A DNA stretch of 64,000 nucleotides from the NCBI GenBank assembly GCA_902168205.1, contig CABHOK010000007.1, positions 372,001-436,000 of the forward strand. The letters are read 5' to 3'. Below are positions 28,069 through 37,862 of the stretch, one piece after another (the first letter of the stretch is position 1; each line of letters begins with the position of its first letter). This stretch comes from an uncultured Chitinophaga sp. (lineage in GTDB: Bacteria; Bacteroidota; Bacteroidia; Cytophagales; Cyclobacteriaceae). The notes under the pieces were generated by a model. The model had not been told where the DNA came from. It was given only the letters and a program-made list of their open reading frames with translations, and made no database searches. Position numbers and translations under genes: made by a program.

Positions 28069-31000
28069 TTACTTTTCAAGAAGCTGTGATGGCGGATATC
28101 CGAATTCTTTGATAAAACACTTTCGAAAATATTTGAGATCTGAAAATCCCACCATATATACCACCTCATATACTTTATATTGCTGTGTACGCAACAGTTT
28201 GGCTGCCTCTGAAATCCGCAAGGAACGGATATACTCGATGGGCGATAGCCCTGTAAGCTGCTTTATCTTTTTATAAAGAATGGTTTTACTCAAGCCTACT
28301 TCATGACTAACAGCATCAACACTCAGGTCAGCATTGTTCATATTTACTTTTACAACTTCAAATATCTGTTGCAATAACTTTTCATCCGGAGAGGCGATCG
28401 TTGGCTTCTCGTCTGTGAGGAAGAGTGTCCGATAATAGCGTCTTGAATTTTCGCGCGCCTGCAAAAGATTGTTGATCGTAAGCGACAATATCTCCGGACT
28501 GAACGGCTTTGTTATATAGGCATCTGCACCTGTCTCCAATCCTGCTTTGTGCTGGCTATGTGCTGCACGCGCTGTTAAAAGTACAACCGGTATATGGCTG
28601 GTCTTGATGTTCTGCTTGAGAGCGTGGCAGAGTTCCATACCATCCATCTCAGCCATCATGATATCACTCAAGACCAGGTCCGGATTATTATCGAACGCAG
28701 CTTCCAGGGCCTGCTTGCCATCACTCGTTTCAATAATTCGATAGCCGGGACTCAGATACTCTTTCAGGAATGAACGTACCTCTTCATCATCTTCCACCAG
28801 GAGGATTGTCTTAAGTCCTTTTTTTGCATGCGTGCTCTGTCCCTCTTCGTATTCTTCCTGCTCCTGCAGTTCGGCTTCGAGCTCGGTTGTCTTATCCGTA
28901 TCGATGATAACCTCGTGCGATTCAAAGTGATCTTTACCCAAGGGTATCTTTACCTTGAATACGGAACCTGATCCTACCGTACTATCAGCATATATTTCAC
29001 CCTTGTGCAGGTATACCAGTTTCTTGGCCAAAGCCAGCCCTATACCGGAGCTTATGTGATTATTGGCGTTGCCGTGATAAAACCAGTCAAATATATACCG
29101 CACCTGGTCTCTCTCGATACCAATGCCATTATCTTTTACTTCGATACAAACACACTCTTTGCCATCAACACACAGTTCCTTTTTTACGGTGATACTGATC
29201 GCGTTGCCTTCCCCTATATATTTAAAAGAATTTGAAACGATGTTGGTCAGCACCATTTCCATTTTTTCCGGATCGATCCAGGTATAGATGGATTTCTCTT
29301 CCGTATAGAATTCAAAGTGTACATTCGGCCGGTTGGACAACTCCTTGAAATTTATGAATATATCTTCAATGAACGGTACAATGTCGACCTGGCGGATGGT
29401 GAGCATCATCTTGCCGCTCTCGATCTTTCTGTAATCAAGCAGCTTGTTGATAAGTGTTAACAGCTTGTGCGCATTGCGATGCACCATGTGCAACTTCTTG
29501 CTATTGGGTGTATCATTGTTCTCTTTGGACATCATTTCTTCCAACGGCCCAATGATCAGCGTTAGCGGTGTTTTGAACTCGTGCGACACTTCAGTAAAAA
29601 AAGCGAGCTTGTCGTGCACAACCTGACGCTCGCGTCTGCGTTTGTTCCTCTCGCTCTTCACGCGCTTCTTCAGATAGAGCTGCCGCTTGCGAATGGAAAA
29701 TATACTCCAGCCGGCCAGTCCGAGTATAAGTGCATAGGTAACGTATGCCAGGGGCGTACGCCACAACGGTGGGGCTACAGTTACCTTAACGTGAGCAAAC
29801 TTTGCCGGCCAGGTATTGGACTGGTTCGTAGCTTTCACTTTAAACTCGTACGTACCCGGTGACAAATAGCGATACGATGCCGTTCGTTGATTACCGATAT
29901 AGTTCCAGTCTGCATCAACGCCTTCAAGCTTATAGGCATATTCGCATTTCTCTGGCCCGCTGTAGTCCAGTGCTGTGAACTCGAACGTAAACGAAGCCTG
30001 ATCGTGCCGCAACGTGAGATGCTCCGTTTCATCAATTACCTTTTCAAGAATATCATCTTCAGTGTCGCCACCAATTTTCACCGGCTTGTTAAACAGTCGA
30101 AATCCCGAAAGTTTTATGTCGGGTACGATTTTGCTATTCGTTACTTTCTGCGGGTAAAACAAATTGAAACCATACGTTCCGCCAAAGCCTATATATCCTT
30201 TCGGTATATTATTCAACGATGAGCCCGGAGTAAATTGTCCCACCTGCAAACCATCGTTGGAAGTATAATTGGAAAAAGTTCTGGTAGCATGATCAAATCG
30301 CGATATACCGCTGATGGTACTGCACCATACATTCTGCTGTTCGTCAATCTGTATACCAAAGACCGTGTTGTTGATCAAACCGTCTTCATCGGTATAGCGC
30401 TTAAACGTTTTATCATTCAGGTTATAAGCACCGAGTCCACCACCGGTTCCGATCCAGAGTGTATTGTCCTTGTCAATGGCCAGCGCGTGTACAACGTTGC
30501 TCTGCAAAAGGTTGGTAGACTCCGTGCCCGAGAAAATATTCTCCACCTGCCGTGTGTCCGGATCATAGGACAACAGACCGTTGCCATAACACCCTAACCA
30601 TAATTTTCCCTTCTTGTCTTCTGCCATGGCACGCACATCGATGGTCGAAAATATAGAGGCATCTTTATTTATTTTAAAGGTCCTGTCTGCTTTGTCAAGC
30701 ATACTGAGGCCACCGCGCGTTGCTCCTACCCATATATTTCGTTTTGAATCTTCGAAGAGAAGCGATACGCGATGTCCCAGCGGAACCGGAGCATCATTCG
30801 TTGACCGCGGATAGTGTACAAATAAATCGGTCTTCTCATCGTATCGATATATACCATGTGCCAACGTTCCAAACCATAAATTACCATGGTAATCGCGAAG
30901 TGCACTATAGACTACATCATCGCCAATGCTCCCCGGCTTTCCATCTGCATCGTAATGATGCAGCAGTTTACCTTCAGCAGAAAATTTATAGATCCCTTTG

Positions 31001-32163
31001 GAGTCTGTACCAGCCCATATATTACCATCGTCATCATTACACAATCCATAGAAGGGCACCATGCTCTCGGCAGCACCGACAATGCGTTTCACCTCCACCT
31101 TCATGAAGTTCTTCTCTTCACTGCTCACCATATAGATACCATCGCCGTGGGTACCGATCCAGATGTTGTTGTCACGATCCTGATATATAGACCGGATGGT
31201 ATGCTGGGATATATCAAATGCATCCAGGGCGGTAACGTGTCGCGATGACAATCGATCTACCTTGCGACCATCGAAGTCCTGCAGGTTTACGGTATAGATA
31301 CCATTTCCCTGTGTTCCGATCCAGAGCGTTTTATCTTTATCCTCCAGCAATGAAAACACACCACGCTGCGCAGGAAGTATAGTATCGAGCACAACAAATT
31401 TACCCTCTGCCCGAATGAAAAGTACGAGTCCTTTGGTGGTACCGATCCAGATGTTGCCGAGGTGATCTTCCAGGAAACATTTCACATACTGCGAAGGCAA
31501 GATGTCGCTGGCAGAATATGCTTCAATCTTTTCATGATTTTTTCCTTCACGCGTGCGGAATACATCGAGGCCCGTATTCTGTGCGCCCGACCATATATAG
31601 CCATAGCTGTCTTCGAAAACAGTGATGGTCGCTGTACTGTTCAGCTTGAAAGTTTGCGTTGTATCATATTTACCCGTAGACGGATAGAATATACCTATAC
31701 CACCAAAATACCAGCCGATCCACAATTTACCGGTATTGCTTTCGGAAATATAGGATACATCGTTTTTGCCGTTTGGATTCAGAAACACGGTCCACTTTTG
31801 TGTAGACAGATCGAATTGATATAGTCCTCTTCGGGATGACACCCACAATCTTCCTTGTGAATCTTTAAATATCCGTTGCACGAAGTTGTCGTGAAACTGG
31901 TTGGGTCCGCTCTTATCGAACTTGAATACCGTGAAGGCATAGCCATCGAAGCGGTTCAGTCCATCGTCTGTGGCAAACCACATCCATCCCTTATCGTCCT
32001 GCGATATACTGTTCACTACCGCCTGAGACAATCCGTCTTTTATACTATAGCGCTTGATGATCTTGTCACGAATAGGCTGCGCGAAACTCTCATGAGAAAA
32101 TCCACACGCCAGCATCAGCGCTATCGAAAATAAAAGACGGAAGCTATATTCAGTCCGGTACAT
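28069..32163 (-). CDS. Hybrid two-component system sensor/regulator (second HTCS)
   Basis: A 1364-residue HTCS: signal peptide (1-29), Reg_prop double propeller (about 35-715, repeats such as GWMWFATDDGLNRFDG and LWIGTGGGLGAYN), Y_Y_Y domain (about 720-790), TM helix (LAYVTYALILGLAGWSIFSI), HisKA with H861 in FTEVSHEFKTP, HATPase (NIVSNSFKYIGEG, DNGIGI, SSGIGLALA), receiver with D1167 in VLSDIMMAE, and a C-terminal AraC helix-turn-helix (ending FGYPPSQLLEK). It is similar in layout to the HTCS at 11034 but diverged in the sensor, so it probably detects another fragment of the same or a related glycan. It is embedded within the minus-strand operon, 12 bp after DUF2264. Confidence 0.97.
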   Translation of the reverse strand: MYRTEYSFRLLFSIALMLACGFSHESFAQPIRDKIIKRYSIKDGLSQAVVNSISQDDKGWMWFATDDGLNRFDGYAFTVFKFDKSGPNQFHDNFVQRIFKDSQGRLWVSSRRGLYQFDLSTQKWTVFLNPNGKNDVSYISESNTGKLWIGWYFGGIGIFYPSTGKYDTTQTFKLNSTATITVFEDSYGYIWSGAQNTGLDVFRTREGKNHEKIEAYSASDILPSQYVKCFLEDHLGNIWIGTTKGLVLFIRAEGKFVVLDTILPAQRGVFSLLEDKDKTLWIGTQGNGIYTVNLQDFDGRKVDRLSSRHVTALDAFDISQHTIRSIYQDRDNNIWIGTHGDGIYMVSSEEKNFMKVEVKRIVGAAESMVPFYGLCNDDDGNIWAGTDSKGIYKFSAEGKLLHHYDADGKPGSIGDDVVYSALRDYHGNLWFGTLAHGIYRYDEKTDLFVHYPRSTNDAPVPLGHRVSLLFEDSKRNIWVGATRGGLSMLDKADRTFKINKDASIFSTIDVRAMAEDKKGKLWLGCYGNGLLSYDPDTRQVENIFSGTESTNLLQSNVVHALAIDKDNTLWIGTGGGLGAYNLNDKTFKRYTDEDGLINNTVFGIQIDEQQNVWCSTISGISRFDHATRTFSNYTSNDGLQVGQFTPGSSLNNIPKGYIGFGGTYGFNLFYPQKVTNSKIVPDIKLSGFRLFNKPVKIGGDTEDDILEKVIDETEHLTLRHDQASFTFEFTALDYSGPEKCEYAYKLEGVDADWNYIGNQRTASYRYLSPGTYEFKVKATNQSNTWPAKFAHVKVTVAPPLWRTPLAYVTYALILGLAGWSIFSIRKRQLYLKKRVKSERNKRRRERQVVHDKLAFFTEVSHEFKTPLTLIIGPLEEMMSKENNDTPNSKKLHMVHRNAHKLLTLINKLLDYRKIESGKMMLTIRQVDIVPFIEDIFINFKELSNRPNVHFEFYTEEKSIYTWIDPEKMEMVLTNIVSNSFKYIGEGNAISITVKKELCVDGKECVCIEVKDNGIGIERDQVRYIFDWFYHGNANNHISSGIGLALAKKLVYLHKGEIYADSTVGSGSVFKVKIPLGKDHFESHEVIIDTDKTTELEAELQEQEEYEEGQSTHAKKGLKTILLVEDDEEVRSFLKEYLSPGYRIIETSDGKQALEAAFDNNPDLVLSDIMMAEMDGMELCHALKQNIKTSHIPVVLLTARAAHSQHKAGLETGADAYITKPFSPEILSLTINNLLQARENSRRYYRTLFLTDEKPTIASPDEKLLQQIFEVVKVNMNNADLSVDAVSHEVGLSKTILYKKIKQLTGLSPIEYIRSLRISEAAKLLRTQQYKVYEVVYMVGFSDLKYFRKCFIKEFGYPPSQLLEK

Positions 32164-32175
32164 ACCTTGAAGATA

Positions 32176-33420
32176 TTAAATCGCCTTGTCAATCGGGAAC
32201 TTCATTCCTGCAAAAGCTTTTTTACTTGTCCAATCGGCATCAGGAGAATTCCAGAATTCATCGTCTGCCGGTAAACCCAACGGAAGAAAAGAAACGGTAC
32301 ACAAATACAAGCTTCCCGTTGAAATATAGGATTCACCGACCTCCGCCTGATGTCCGGCCAAACCAATCGTTAACCAGCCGTTGGTGTCGAACGTTCCCGG
32401 AGCTTCCAGTGTCTTTTTGATCACCGCAGTAAGTGCACTGCGAACCTGTGCCGGTTTGATATGGGCAGGCAATTGCTTTTGCAATGCCACCTGACTCAAC
32501 AATTGAAATGCACCGCACCGATAGGCCAGCGAGCGACCGACCGGAGGAAATGTTCCTTCCGGTGATATGAGTCGTTCCTGAATTTCAGCATAGCGTTGCG
32601 CGCGCTTGAGTACCCTCGCTGACAATTCTTTGCCATCGTCCTTTCCTTCATTCAACACCTTCAGTATATCCAGCAGCATCGGTTGGATAACGTAGCTGTT
32701 GTAATAGTCGAAATGAAAATCCGGACCATCGCCATATATACCATCGCCTTTATACCATTCCTCGTGCGATTTCAACGCATAGTCTATACGCACGGTATCA
32801 TAGTCGTTGGTAAATTTCAACAGCGCAGCTTCAATCATCGCGCTGAAAAGAAGCCAGTTGGAATAATACGGTTTTATAACACGGGTTGAGCGAAGTGCTG
32901 TAACAAGATGTTGCTGTGTTGCCGCATCAAGATTGCCCCAGAGTTGCTTCGGTGCGCGCAACAGTGCATGTGCGAGAAACGCAGCATCAACCAGTGGCTG
33001 ACGCAACTGCGTAAAGTTCATATAGCTCTTCGCTGCAGGTGTAACAGCATGCTGAATAGCCTTCGCTGATAACGCAATGAACTTCTGTCGAAGCTGACCT
33101 TCTTTGGTTTGATCAGCACCGAGCTCAAGCCAGGGTGCCAGTCCGGCCAGCGTGCGTCCCAATGCCTCGAGGTACGTAACTTCCTTTCGCGAAGACAACT
33201 CTCCCTCCACACACTCTACAGGCATCAGTTCTTTGATACGATCCTGCTGCAGTGCCGATAAGACCGGCTCCGCGACACGCGTTACCATGTTGACCCAGTA
33301 CTCACGGTCGGTACGGACTTCTTTGAAATATAGTTCCGGTTGTTTGATACTCAACAGCGGTGCTAACGTGCTGCCGGCTCCCAGCAGCGAAAAGCCTCTT
33401 AAAAAATTTCTCCTGATCAT
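32176..33420 (-). CDS. DUF2264 (GH154-like) secreted protein
   Basis: A 414-residue protein with a Tat-like or Sec N-terminus (MIRRNFLRGFSLLGAGSTLAPLL; twin Arg at 3-4). The rest matches the DUF2264 family of (alpha/alpha)-helical-toroid proteins: REYWVNMVTRVAEPVLSAL, GRTLAGLAPWLELG, SNWLLFSAMIEAALL, YGDGPDFHFDYYNSYVIQPMLLDIL, and PVGRSLAYRCGAFQLL. From memory, members of this group in arabinogalactan loci were assigned to GH154 (exo-beta-glucuronidases), which would remove glucuronic acid caps from arabinogalactan side chains. That activity is an inference. It stands between GH105 and HTCS genes with short gaps (46 and 12 bp). Confidence 0.85.
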   Translation of the reverse strand: MIRRNFLRGFSLLGAGSTLAPLLSIKQPELYFKEVRTDREYWVNMVTRVAEPVLSALQQDRIKELMPVECVEGELSSRKEVTYLEALGRTLAGLAPWLELGADQTKEGQLRQKFIALSAKAIQHAVTPAAKSYMNFTQLRQPLVDAAFLAHALLRAPKQLWGNLDAATQQHLVTALRSTRVIKPYYSNWLLFSAMIEAALLKFTNDYDTVRIDYALKSHEEWYKGDGIYGDGPDFHFDYYNSYVIQPMLLDILKVLNEGKDDGKELSARVLKRAQRYAEIQERLISPEGTFPPVGRSLAYRCGAFQLLSQVALQKQLPAHIKPAQVRSALTAVIKKTLEAPGTFDTNGWLTIGLAGHQAEVGESYISTGSLYLCTVSFLPLGLPADDEFWNSPDADWTSKKAFAGMKFPIDKAI

Positions 33421-33466
33421 TTTTTATCGTTCCCGTACATTGATATATAGGTATATATACCGTGTG

Positions 33467-34570
33467 CTATTCCATTTTATAAATTTCGCTTCCGGCCAGT
33501 AAAAATGCACCGGCACCATATTCCTGGTAATTGTCAATGGTAACTTTATCGGGTGAAGCTCCGATGGGTTGTACCCACTGTAATTTACCCTCTTTCGTGA
33601 CGTATTTATTTAGTCCTTCCCATGCATTTTTGACAACCGGTAAATATTCTGTTTTATCTAACAATCCCCGGTTAATTCCCCAGGCAAATGCGTAGCAGAA
33701 GAATGCTGTACCGCTGGTTTCCGGGTGCGGCACTTCGCTTTCATCCAGCAGGCTTGGGCGCCACAGACCATCTTTACCCTGTATAGCTTTTACAGAGGCT
33801 GCCATCTCGCGAAGCAAGGCTATATATTTTTCATAGGCCGGATTATCTTTGGGAAGCACCTGCAATACACGTACGGTTCCGGCCATAACCCAACCGTTGC
33901 CCCGAGCCCAGAATGTTTTTTTACCCTGCGGTGTCTTCTTGTTAAAGTACGATTGATCGCGATAGAAAAGATGTTCCTGCGGATCATACAGAAATTCATG
34001 CGCATCCCAGAACATCGTGTTGAGAAAATCAAGATAGCGCTGGTCTCCCGTAGCCACCGCTAATTTAGCAAGTACAGGTGGCGCCATAAACAGCGCATCA
34101 CACCACCACCAGTCTTCGCGGCCCGGCTTTGGATTTGCCATAAGCGAATCGAATGTGTGCTGTATATCAGCAATCATCTGCGGATCCTTTTTCAGATCGT
34201 AAAGTTCGAGATAGGTTTGTCCTTTGGCGTGATCATCGGCATGTCGCAGGCGCTCGGCTAATTTCCAATCAAATGATTCCGACCAGGCTGTAGCAGCATC
34301 CAGATACCTGGCATCCTGTGTTGTGCGATAGGTTGCCATTACACCGGTATAAAAAGCAGCGCGTGCCCAATCGTTGTCATTCTTCGCGTTGAACGAAACC
34401 GGGTTTGCCAATTGCCAGTCGCACACCTTACGCATTTGAGACAGTATACTTTTTTTAGAAAATATATCGGCAAACATTTCTGCTAACAAGCCTGAGGTTG
34501 TCAGGACGATAAGCATCATCGTACCGACTACGATGAAATATAATTTCTTTTTCGAATGATTCTGATTCAC
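33467..34570 (-). CDS. GH105/GH88-type unsaturated uronyl hydrolase
   Basis: A 367-residue protein if started at GTG 34570, just before KKKLYFIVVGTMMLIVL, which looks like a signal or anchor; a GTG at 34624 would add 18 residues. The (alpha/alpha)6 toroid shows DNDWARAAFYTGVMATY, the HADDHAKGQTYLELY segment, the catalytic Asp in WWWCDALFMAPPVLAKLA (residue 158) and FWARGNGWVMAG. GH105 and GH88 enzymes hydrate the 4,5-double bond of unsaturated uronic acids left by lyases. In an arabinogalactan locus this would follow a glucuronan-type lyase step, but no lyase is seen here unless the beta-helix protein at 8379 plays that part. Confidence 0.9.
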   Translation of the reverse strand: MNQNHSKKKLYFIVVGTMMLIVLTTSGLLAEMFADIFSKKSILSQMRKVCDWQLANPVSFNAKNDNDWARAAFYTGVMATYRTTQDARYLDAATAWSESFDWKLAERLRHADDHAKGQTYLELYDLKKDPQMIADIQHTFDSLMANPKPGREDWWWCDALFMAPPVLAKLAVATGDQRYLDFLNTMFWDAHEFLYDPQEHLFYRDQSYFNKKTPQGKKTFWARGNGWVMAGTVRVLQVLPKDNPAYEKYIALLREMAASVKAIQGKDGLWRPSLLDESEVPHPETSGTAFFCYAFAWGINRGLLDKTEYLPVVKNAWEGLNKYVTKEGKLQWVQPIGASPDKVTIDNYQEYGAGAFLLAGSEIYKME

Positions 34571-34708
34571 GTTACAGTAGAGGTTAATGTGATGTCTAAA
34601 TTCTAATTCGGGCAGGATACACACGAAATTTTTATGATCCCACGTCTAACAAATATACTCGCAGGCTATATCGCGAGGGACTTACGTTATGAAATACTAA
34701 AGCATCAG

Positions 34709-35698
34709 TTACTCCCGAAAACGCTCGGGCCTGCCCCACTGCTTTATTAACCGATTCAATTCATCGCGCGTGATGCTGATCACGGCTCCGTGTCTTGGAT
34801 GAAAGTCCATGGAAACATTTTCCACCAGCGTGAACGAATCGAGTGTTTTACTTCGGGTAAATTCATATCTACCCTTGGTATATACATCATACATCAATAT
34901 ATACTCAGGAGAATTATGAACTTTGAAAACGCATGCGCCCTCCACGGCATCTTTGGTTTGCTGTAAGTAGTTCTCTTGCTCCGACCATTTACCGGAAGTC
35001 AACGAAGTGGATGTAGCTTTCCGGATGCCGTTACCGTTACCTTCGGTTTTATAGAATAAATGATATACTCCGTCTTTGAAAACTATATCACCATCAATAC
35101 AGGACTTACCATTTGCAGGAAAAAACAATTGCTTCGGTTCGCTTTCCAAATCCGTAAAGGCTTCATTCGCGTAAGCATAATATATAATATCTTCTCCTTT
35201 GCGGCCATGCTTCATCGACCAGTATACCATATACTTATTCTTTTGCGGATCGTAAATAGTCTGTGGCGCCCATACACGCAACAAGCTATCCTGGTTCGAA
35301 AATCTCTTTTGCATGTTGATGACGCTGGATTGCCAGTACACCAAATCATCTGATCTCATCAGCACCATGGCACGATTGGAGTTCCAGCCTTTCGAGGAAG
35401 TCATATCGGTAACAACCATATAGAAAGTTTTTCCATCGTTGCTTCGCAGAATATGAGGATCGCGAACACCGCCCGTTGAGCTTATCGCTTTTGAATCCAC
35501 AACAGGTTTATTATTATTTAAGGCGAAGAAATTTAGTCCATCGATGCTCACCGCATAGTGAATTGATTCATCCGCTACTGCATTACCGGTAAAGTACACA
35601 AACAAGTATGCTGACCGGTCTTTTTCAGCGGAAGAAGGTTGCTGCGCAAAGCCTGAAAAAAATGTAATGGATAAGAAGATGAATATAATCTTGCTCAT
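34709..35698 (-). CDS. GH43-like glycosidase, single domain
   Basis: A 329-residue protein from the ATG at 35698 (signal MSKIIFIFLSITFFSGFAQ). It has a propeller fold with SAYLFVYFTGN, GGVRDPHILRSNDGKTFYMVVTD and RVWAPQTIYDPQKNKYMVYWSMKHG, later SCIDGDIVFKDGVYHLFYKTEGNG and VEGACVFKVHNSPEYILMYDVY. It is a clear paralogue of the N-terminal half of the tandem protein at 42287-44284 (GGIRDPHILRREDGKGFYLTATD, WVWAPQTIYDPKAKKYLVYFT). I recall such proteins as GH43 subfamily 34-like enzymes of arabinogalactan loci, probably acting on galactose or arabinofuranose. It lies 146 bp after SusD, beyond a stem-loop. Confidence 0.88.
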   Translation of the reverse strand: MSKIIFIFLSITFFSGFAQQPSSAEKDRSAYLFVYFTGNAVADESIHYAVSIDGLNFFALNNNKPVVDSKAISSTGGVRDPHILRSNDGKTFYMVVTDMTSSKGWNSNRAMVLMRSDDLVYWQSSVINMQKRFSNQDSLLRVWAPQTIYDPQKNKYMVYWSMKHGRKGEDIIYYAYANEAFTDLESEPKQLFFPANGKSCIDGDIVFKDGVYHLFYKTEGNGNGIRKATSTSLTSGKWSEQENYLQQTKDAVEGACVFKVHNSPEYILMYDVYTKGRYEFTRSKTLDSFTLVENVSMDFHPRHGAVISITRDELNRLIKQWGRPERFRE

Positions 35699-35792
35699 AA
35701 GTACATGCAGGGTGTTCAAACGATATACAATTATTGAACCAATATACCGGGATAATATACTTCTAAAAAACGAATAGTCTTTCATACAAGTA

Positions 35793-35819
35793 TGCCGTAA
35801 GCAACTTACGCTTACGGCA
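35793..35819 (-). terminator. Stem-loop after SusD (intercistronic)
   Basis: A perfect 9-bp stem, tgccgtaag (35793-35801) and cttacggca (35811-35819), with a 9-nt loop. It begins 26 bp past the SusD stop and has no T-run, so it may protect the SusCD part of the mRNA or cause partial termination before the enzyme genes. Confidence 0.5.
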
Positions 35820-35844
35820 CACTTAACAAACTCCGATGCTGCTT

Positions 35845-37851
35845 CTAATCGGTCACTTTATCTTCATCAGCAACAGCTTCCTCCCAGGTTTCCCACTTCG
35901 GTGTAGCAGCATCATAACCGGCATAACCATAGTTTTGACTCAGCACGCCTTTGTTGTTCGCTGTTATAGCAGCATTGGGTATAGGCCAGTAAAAGTTACG
36001 CTTGTCCATGGTATAGTTGAACGTACCGGTTCTCACGCTTACAGAGCCTTTGTTATATATGCTATAGTGCATGATGCGCTGATACCAGTAGCTGCCGCCG
36101 GTTGCATCTGTACCTGACTGCTTGTCGAACGTATTAACATCGTAAGAATTACCCCACTCGTCTGACTTGCCACTCAGTGCCAGGCAGTATGAGACACGAC
36201 TCAATTCTACGTTACGCCACTCTTCCAGGTATAGCTCGCGTGCGCGCTCGTTCATGATGTCGCCAATCGTAACGGTCGAGTATAGCTGTGTACACAATGC
36301 TCGCTTACGAACTTCATTTACATCTTCTGCAGCAGAAGCAGCATCGCCTAAATAGAATTTAGCTTCGGCACGCAGCAGGTATGTTTCTGCCAGGCGGTAA
36401 AAATACCAGTCAGCATTGCCACCGTTGGTAGCACCGTTGAACTGCGTGGCACCCGGGTTTGCTTCTGCAAGTACATCTTCGAGATATAGTTTGTAATGAG
36501 GCCAGTCAAACCAGTCGCGGATTGTATCGCTACACAACAGAGCGTTTGTAGTCGGGTGACGAAGAACCAGGTTTTGACCATACCATGCAGATGTCTTATC
36601 ATTATACTTCAGCGAAGTCATCTTGCCCCAGTTACCTACGGTGCTGTTATGCCGCAAGTCACCTTCGTCATTCTGTCCATTTACATTCCATACAGCATGC
36701 GTAGCAAAATATGTAGGACGAAATGTACCTATACCACGGCCTACCGCTCGCAGGTAATCATACTGTGAATTATAGTTCGATGTGTTGTTACGTGCATAGT
36801 TGTTTACTGCATTTTTACCATCTGGTGTTTTTGTACCGTTACCATCATTCCAGAACGGTCCAAAGATTCGCATCGTCAGAAATTGAATGAACGACTCCGA
36901 TGTAGTGCCGCGATTAGGCATACCCAGAATTACTTCTTTGTTGGCACCGATCAATTTGTTTTCAGGACGATGCAAGTCCCAAATTACATTTCGCGTAATC
37001 GGCCAGGTCTGCGGTTCGCCACCATCATTGAAGGTACCAAATGTAGTCTGCATGAGTTGATATCCGGATTGACTGATCAGTATATCTGCCTGCTCCTTCG
37101 CTTTTTCAAACTGTCCGGTAGCGAGGTAACATTTGATCAGCAACTGGCGGCAAGCACCTTTGTTGATCATGCCTATATATCCCATGTCTTTTTGATCGGG
37201 CACCCACTCCACGGCAAACTCCATGTCCTTGGTGATCATCTCCAGGATCGCTTCCTTCTTCGTAGAGCGGTAATTCTGTTTAGGCACCTGAAGAATTTTA
37301 GTTACCAACGGAACATCTCCGAATTGAAACACAAGTGTGAGATAGCGGAAGGAACGATGGAAGTATGCTCTTCCAAGATACGCGTTCTTCGTTGCTTCAT
37401 CCAGACCTTTTACATTCTCAATAAAACTGGTGATCGTGTTCGCGTATTTAATTCCATTGTACGTCTCGTCCCAGAAGTAACTGATGCGGTTACGATCTCC
37501 GTTCTCTGCACCTCCTGTTGGCGTAAGCACGTTGGCTATATCCGAGAACATACCGCCATCATCCGTCTTGCTGGCAACAGCCATTTCCGAAAACATATAC
37601 TCGGTTGCTATCGGAACCGATATATTATTGTTCGAGCTGTTGTAGAATGTCCAGTAACTTCGCAGGTGTCGATCTGCCATCGCCAGCACAGCCTGCAGGC
37701 CAGACTCCGTACTCAGCGTAGTGGACGGTTCATAAAATGACAGCGGGTCGGGTTCCAGAAATTCATCGGAACAACTGGGAAATACTACGAACGGTACAAG
37801 TATCAGAAGCTTCCCCACTATAGCGCGTATATCTTTAAACGTATTTTTCAT
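35845..37851 (-). CDS. SusD/RagB surface glycan-binding lipoprotein
   Basis: A 668-residue lipoprotein, larger than the usual 500-600. Cys27 in VVFPSCSDEFLEPD carries the acidic surface-export-type residues. SusD features are EATKNAYLGRAYFHRSFRYLTLVFQFGDVPLVT, INKGACRQLLIKCYLATGQFEKAKEQAD, FYRLAETYLLRAEAKFYLG and NERARELYLEEWRNVELSRVSYCLA. Extra loops account for its length. It follows SusC after 11 bp and would form the lid and binding site of that transporter. Confidence 0.95.
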   Translation of the reverse strand: MKNTFKDIRAIVGKLLILVPFVVFPSCSDEFLEPDPLSFYEPSTTLSTESGLQAVLAMADRHLRSYWTFYNSSNNNISVPIATEYMFSEMAVASKTDDGGMFSDIANVLTPTGGAENGDRNRISYFWDETYNGIKYANTITSFIENVKGLDEATKNAYLGRAYFHRSFRYLTLVFQFGDVPLVTKILQVPKQNYRSTKKEAILEMITKDMEFAVEWVPDQKDMGYIGMINKGACRQLLIKCYLATGQFEKAKEQADILISQSGYQLMQTTFGTFNDGGEPQTWPITRNVIWDLHRPENKLIGANKEVILGMPNRGTTSESFIQFLTMRIFGPFWNDGNGTKTPDGKNAVNNYARNNTSNYNSQYDYLRAVGRGIGTFRPTYFATHAVWNVNGQNDEGDLRHNSTVGNWGKMTSLKYNDKTSAWYGQNLVLRHPTTNALLCSDTIRDWFDWPHYKLYLEDVLAEANPGATQFNGATNGGNADWYFYRLAETYLLRAEAKFYLGDAASAAEDVNEVRKRALCTQLYSTVTIGDIMNERARELYLEEWRNVELSRVSYCLALSGKSDEWGNSYDVNTFDKQSGTDATGGSYWYQRIMHYSIYNKGSVSVRTGTFNYTMDKRNFYWPIPNAAITANNKGVLSQNYGYAGYDAATPKWETWEEAVADEDKVTD

Positions 37852-37862
37852 TGCTCGTTACT

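Noticed and set aside
36883-37740. A 285-codon plus-strand frame opposite SusD
   Set aside because: It is the antisense shadow of a well-supported SusD gene and shows no family motif or plausible composition.
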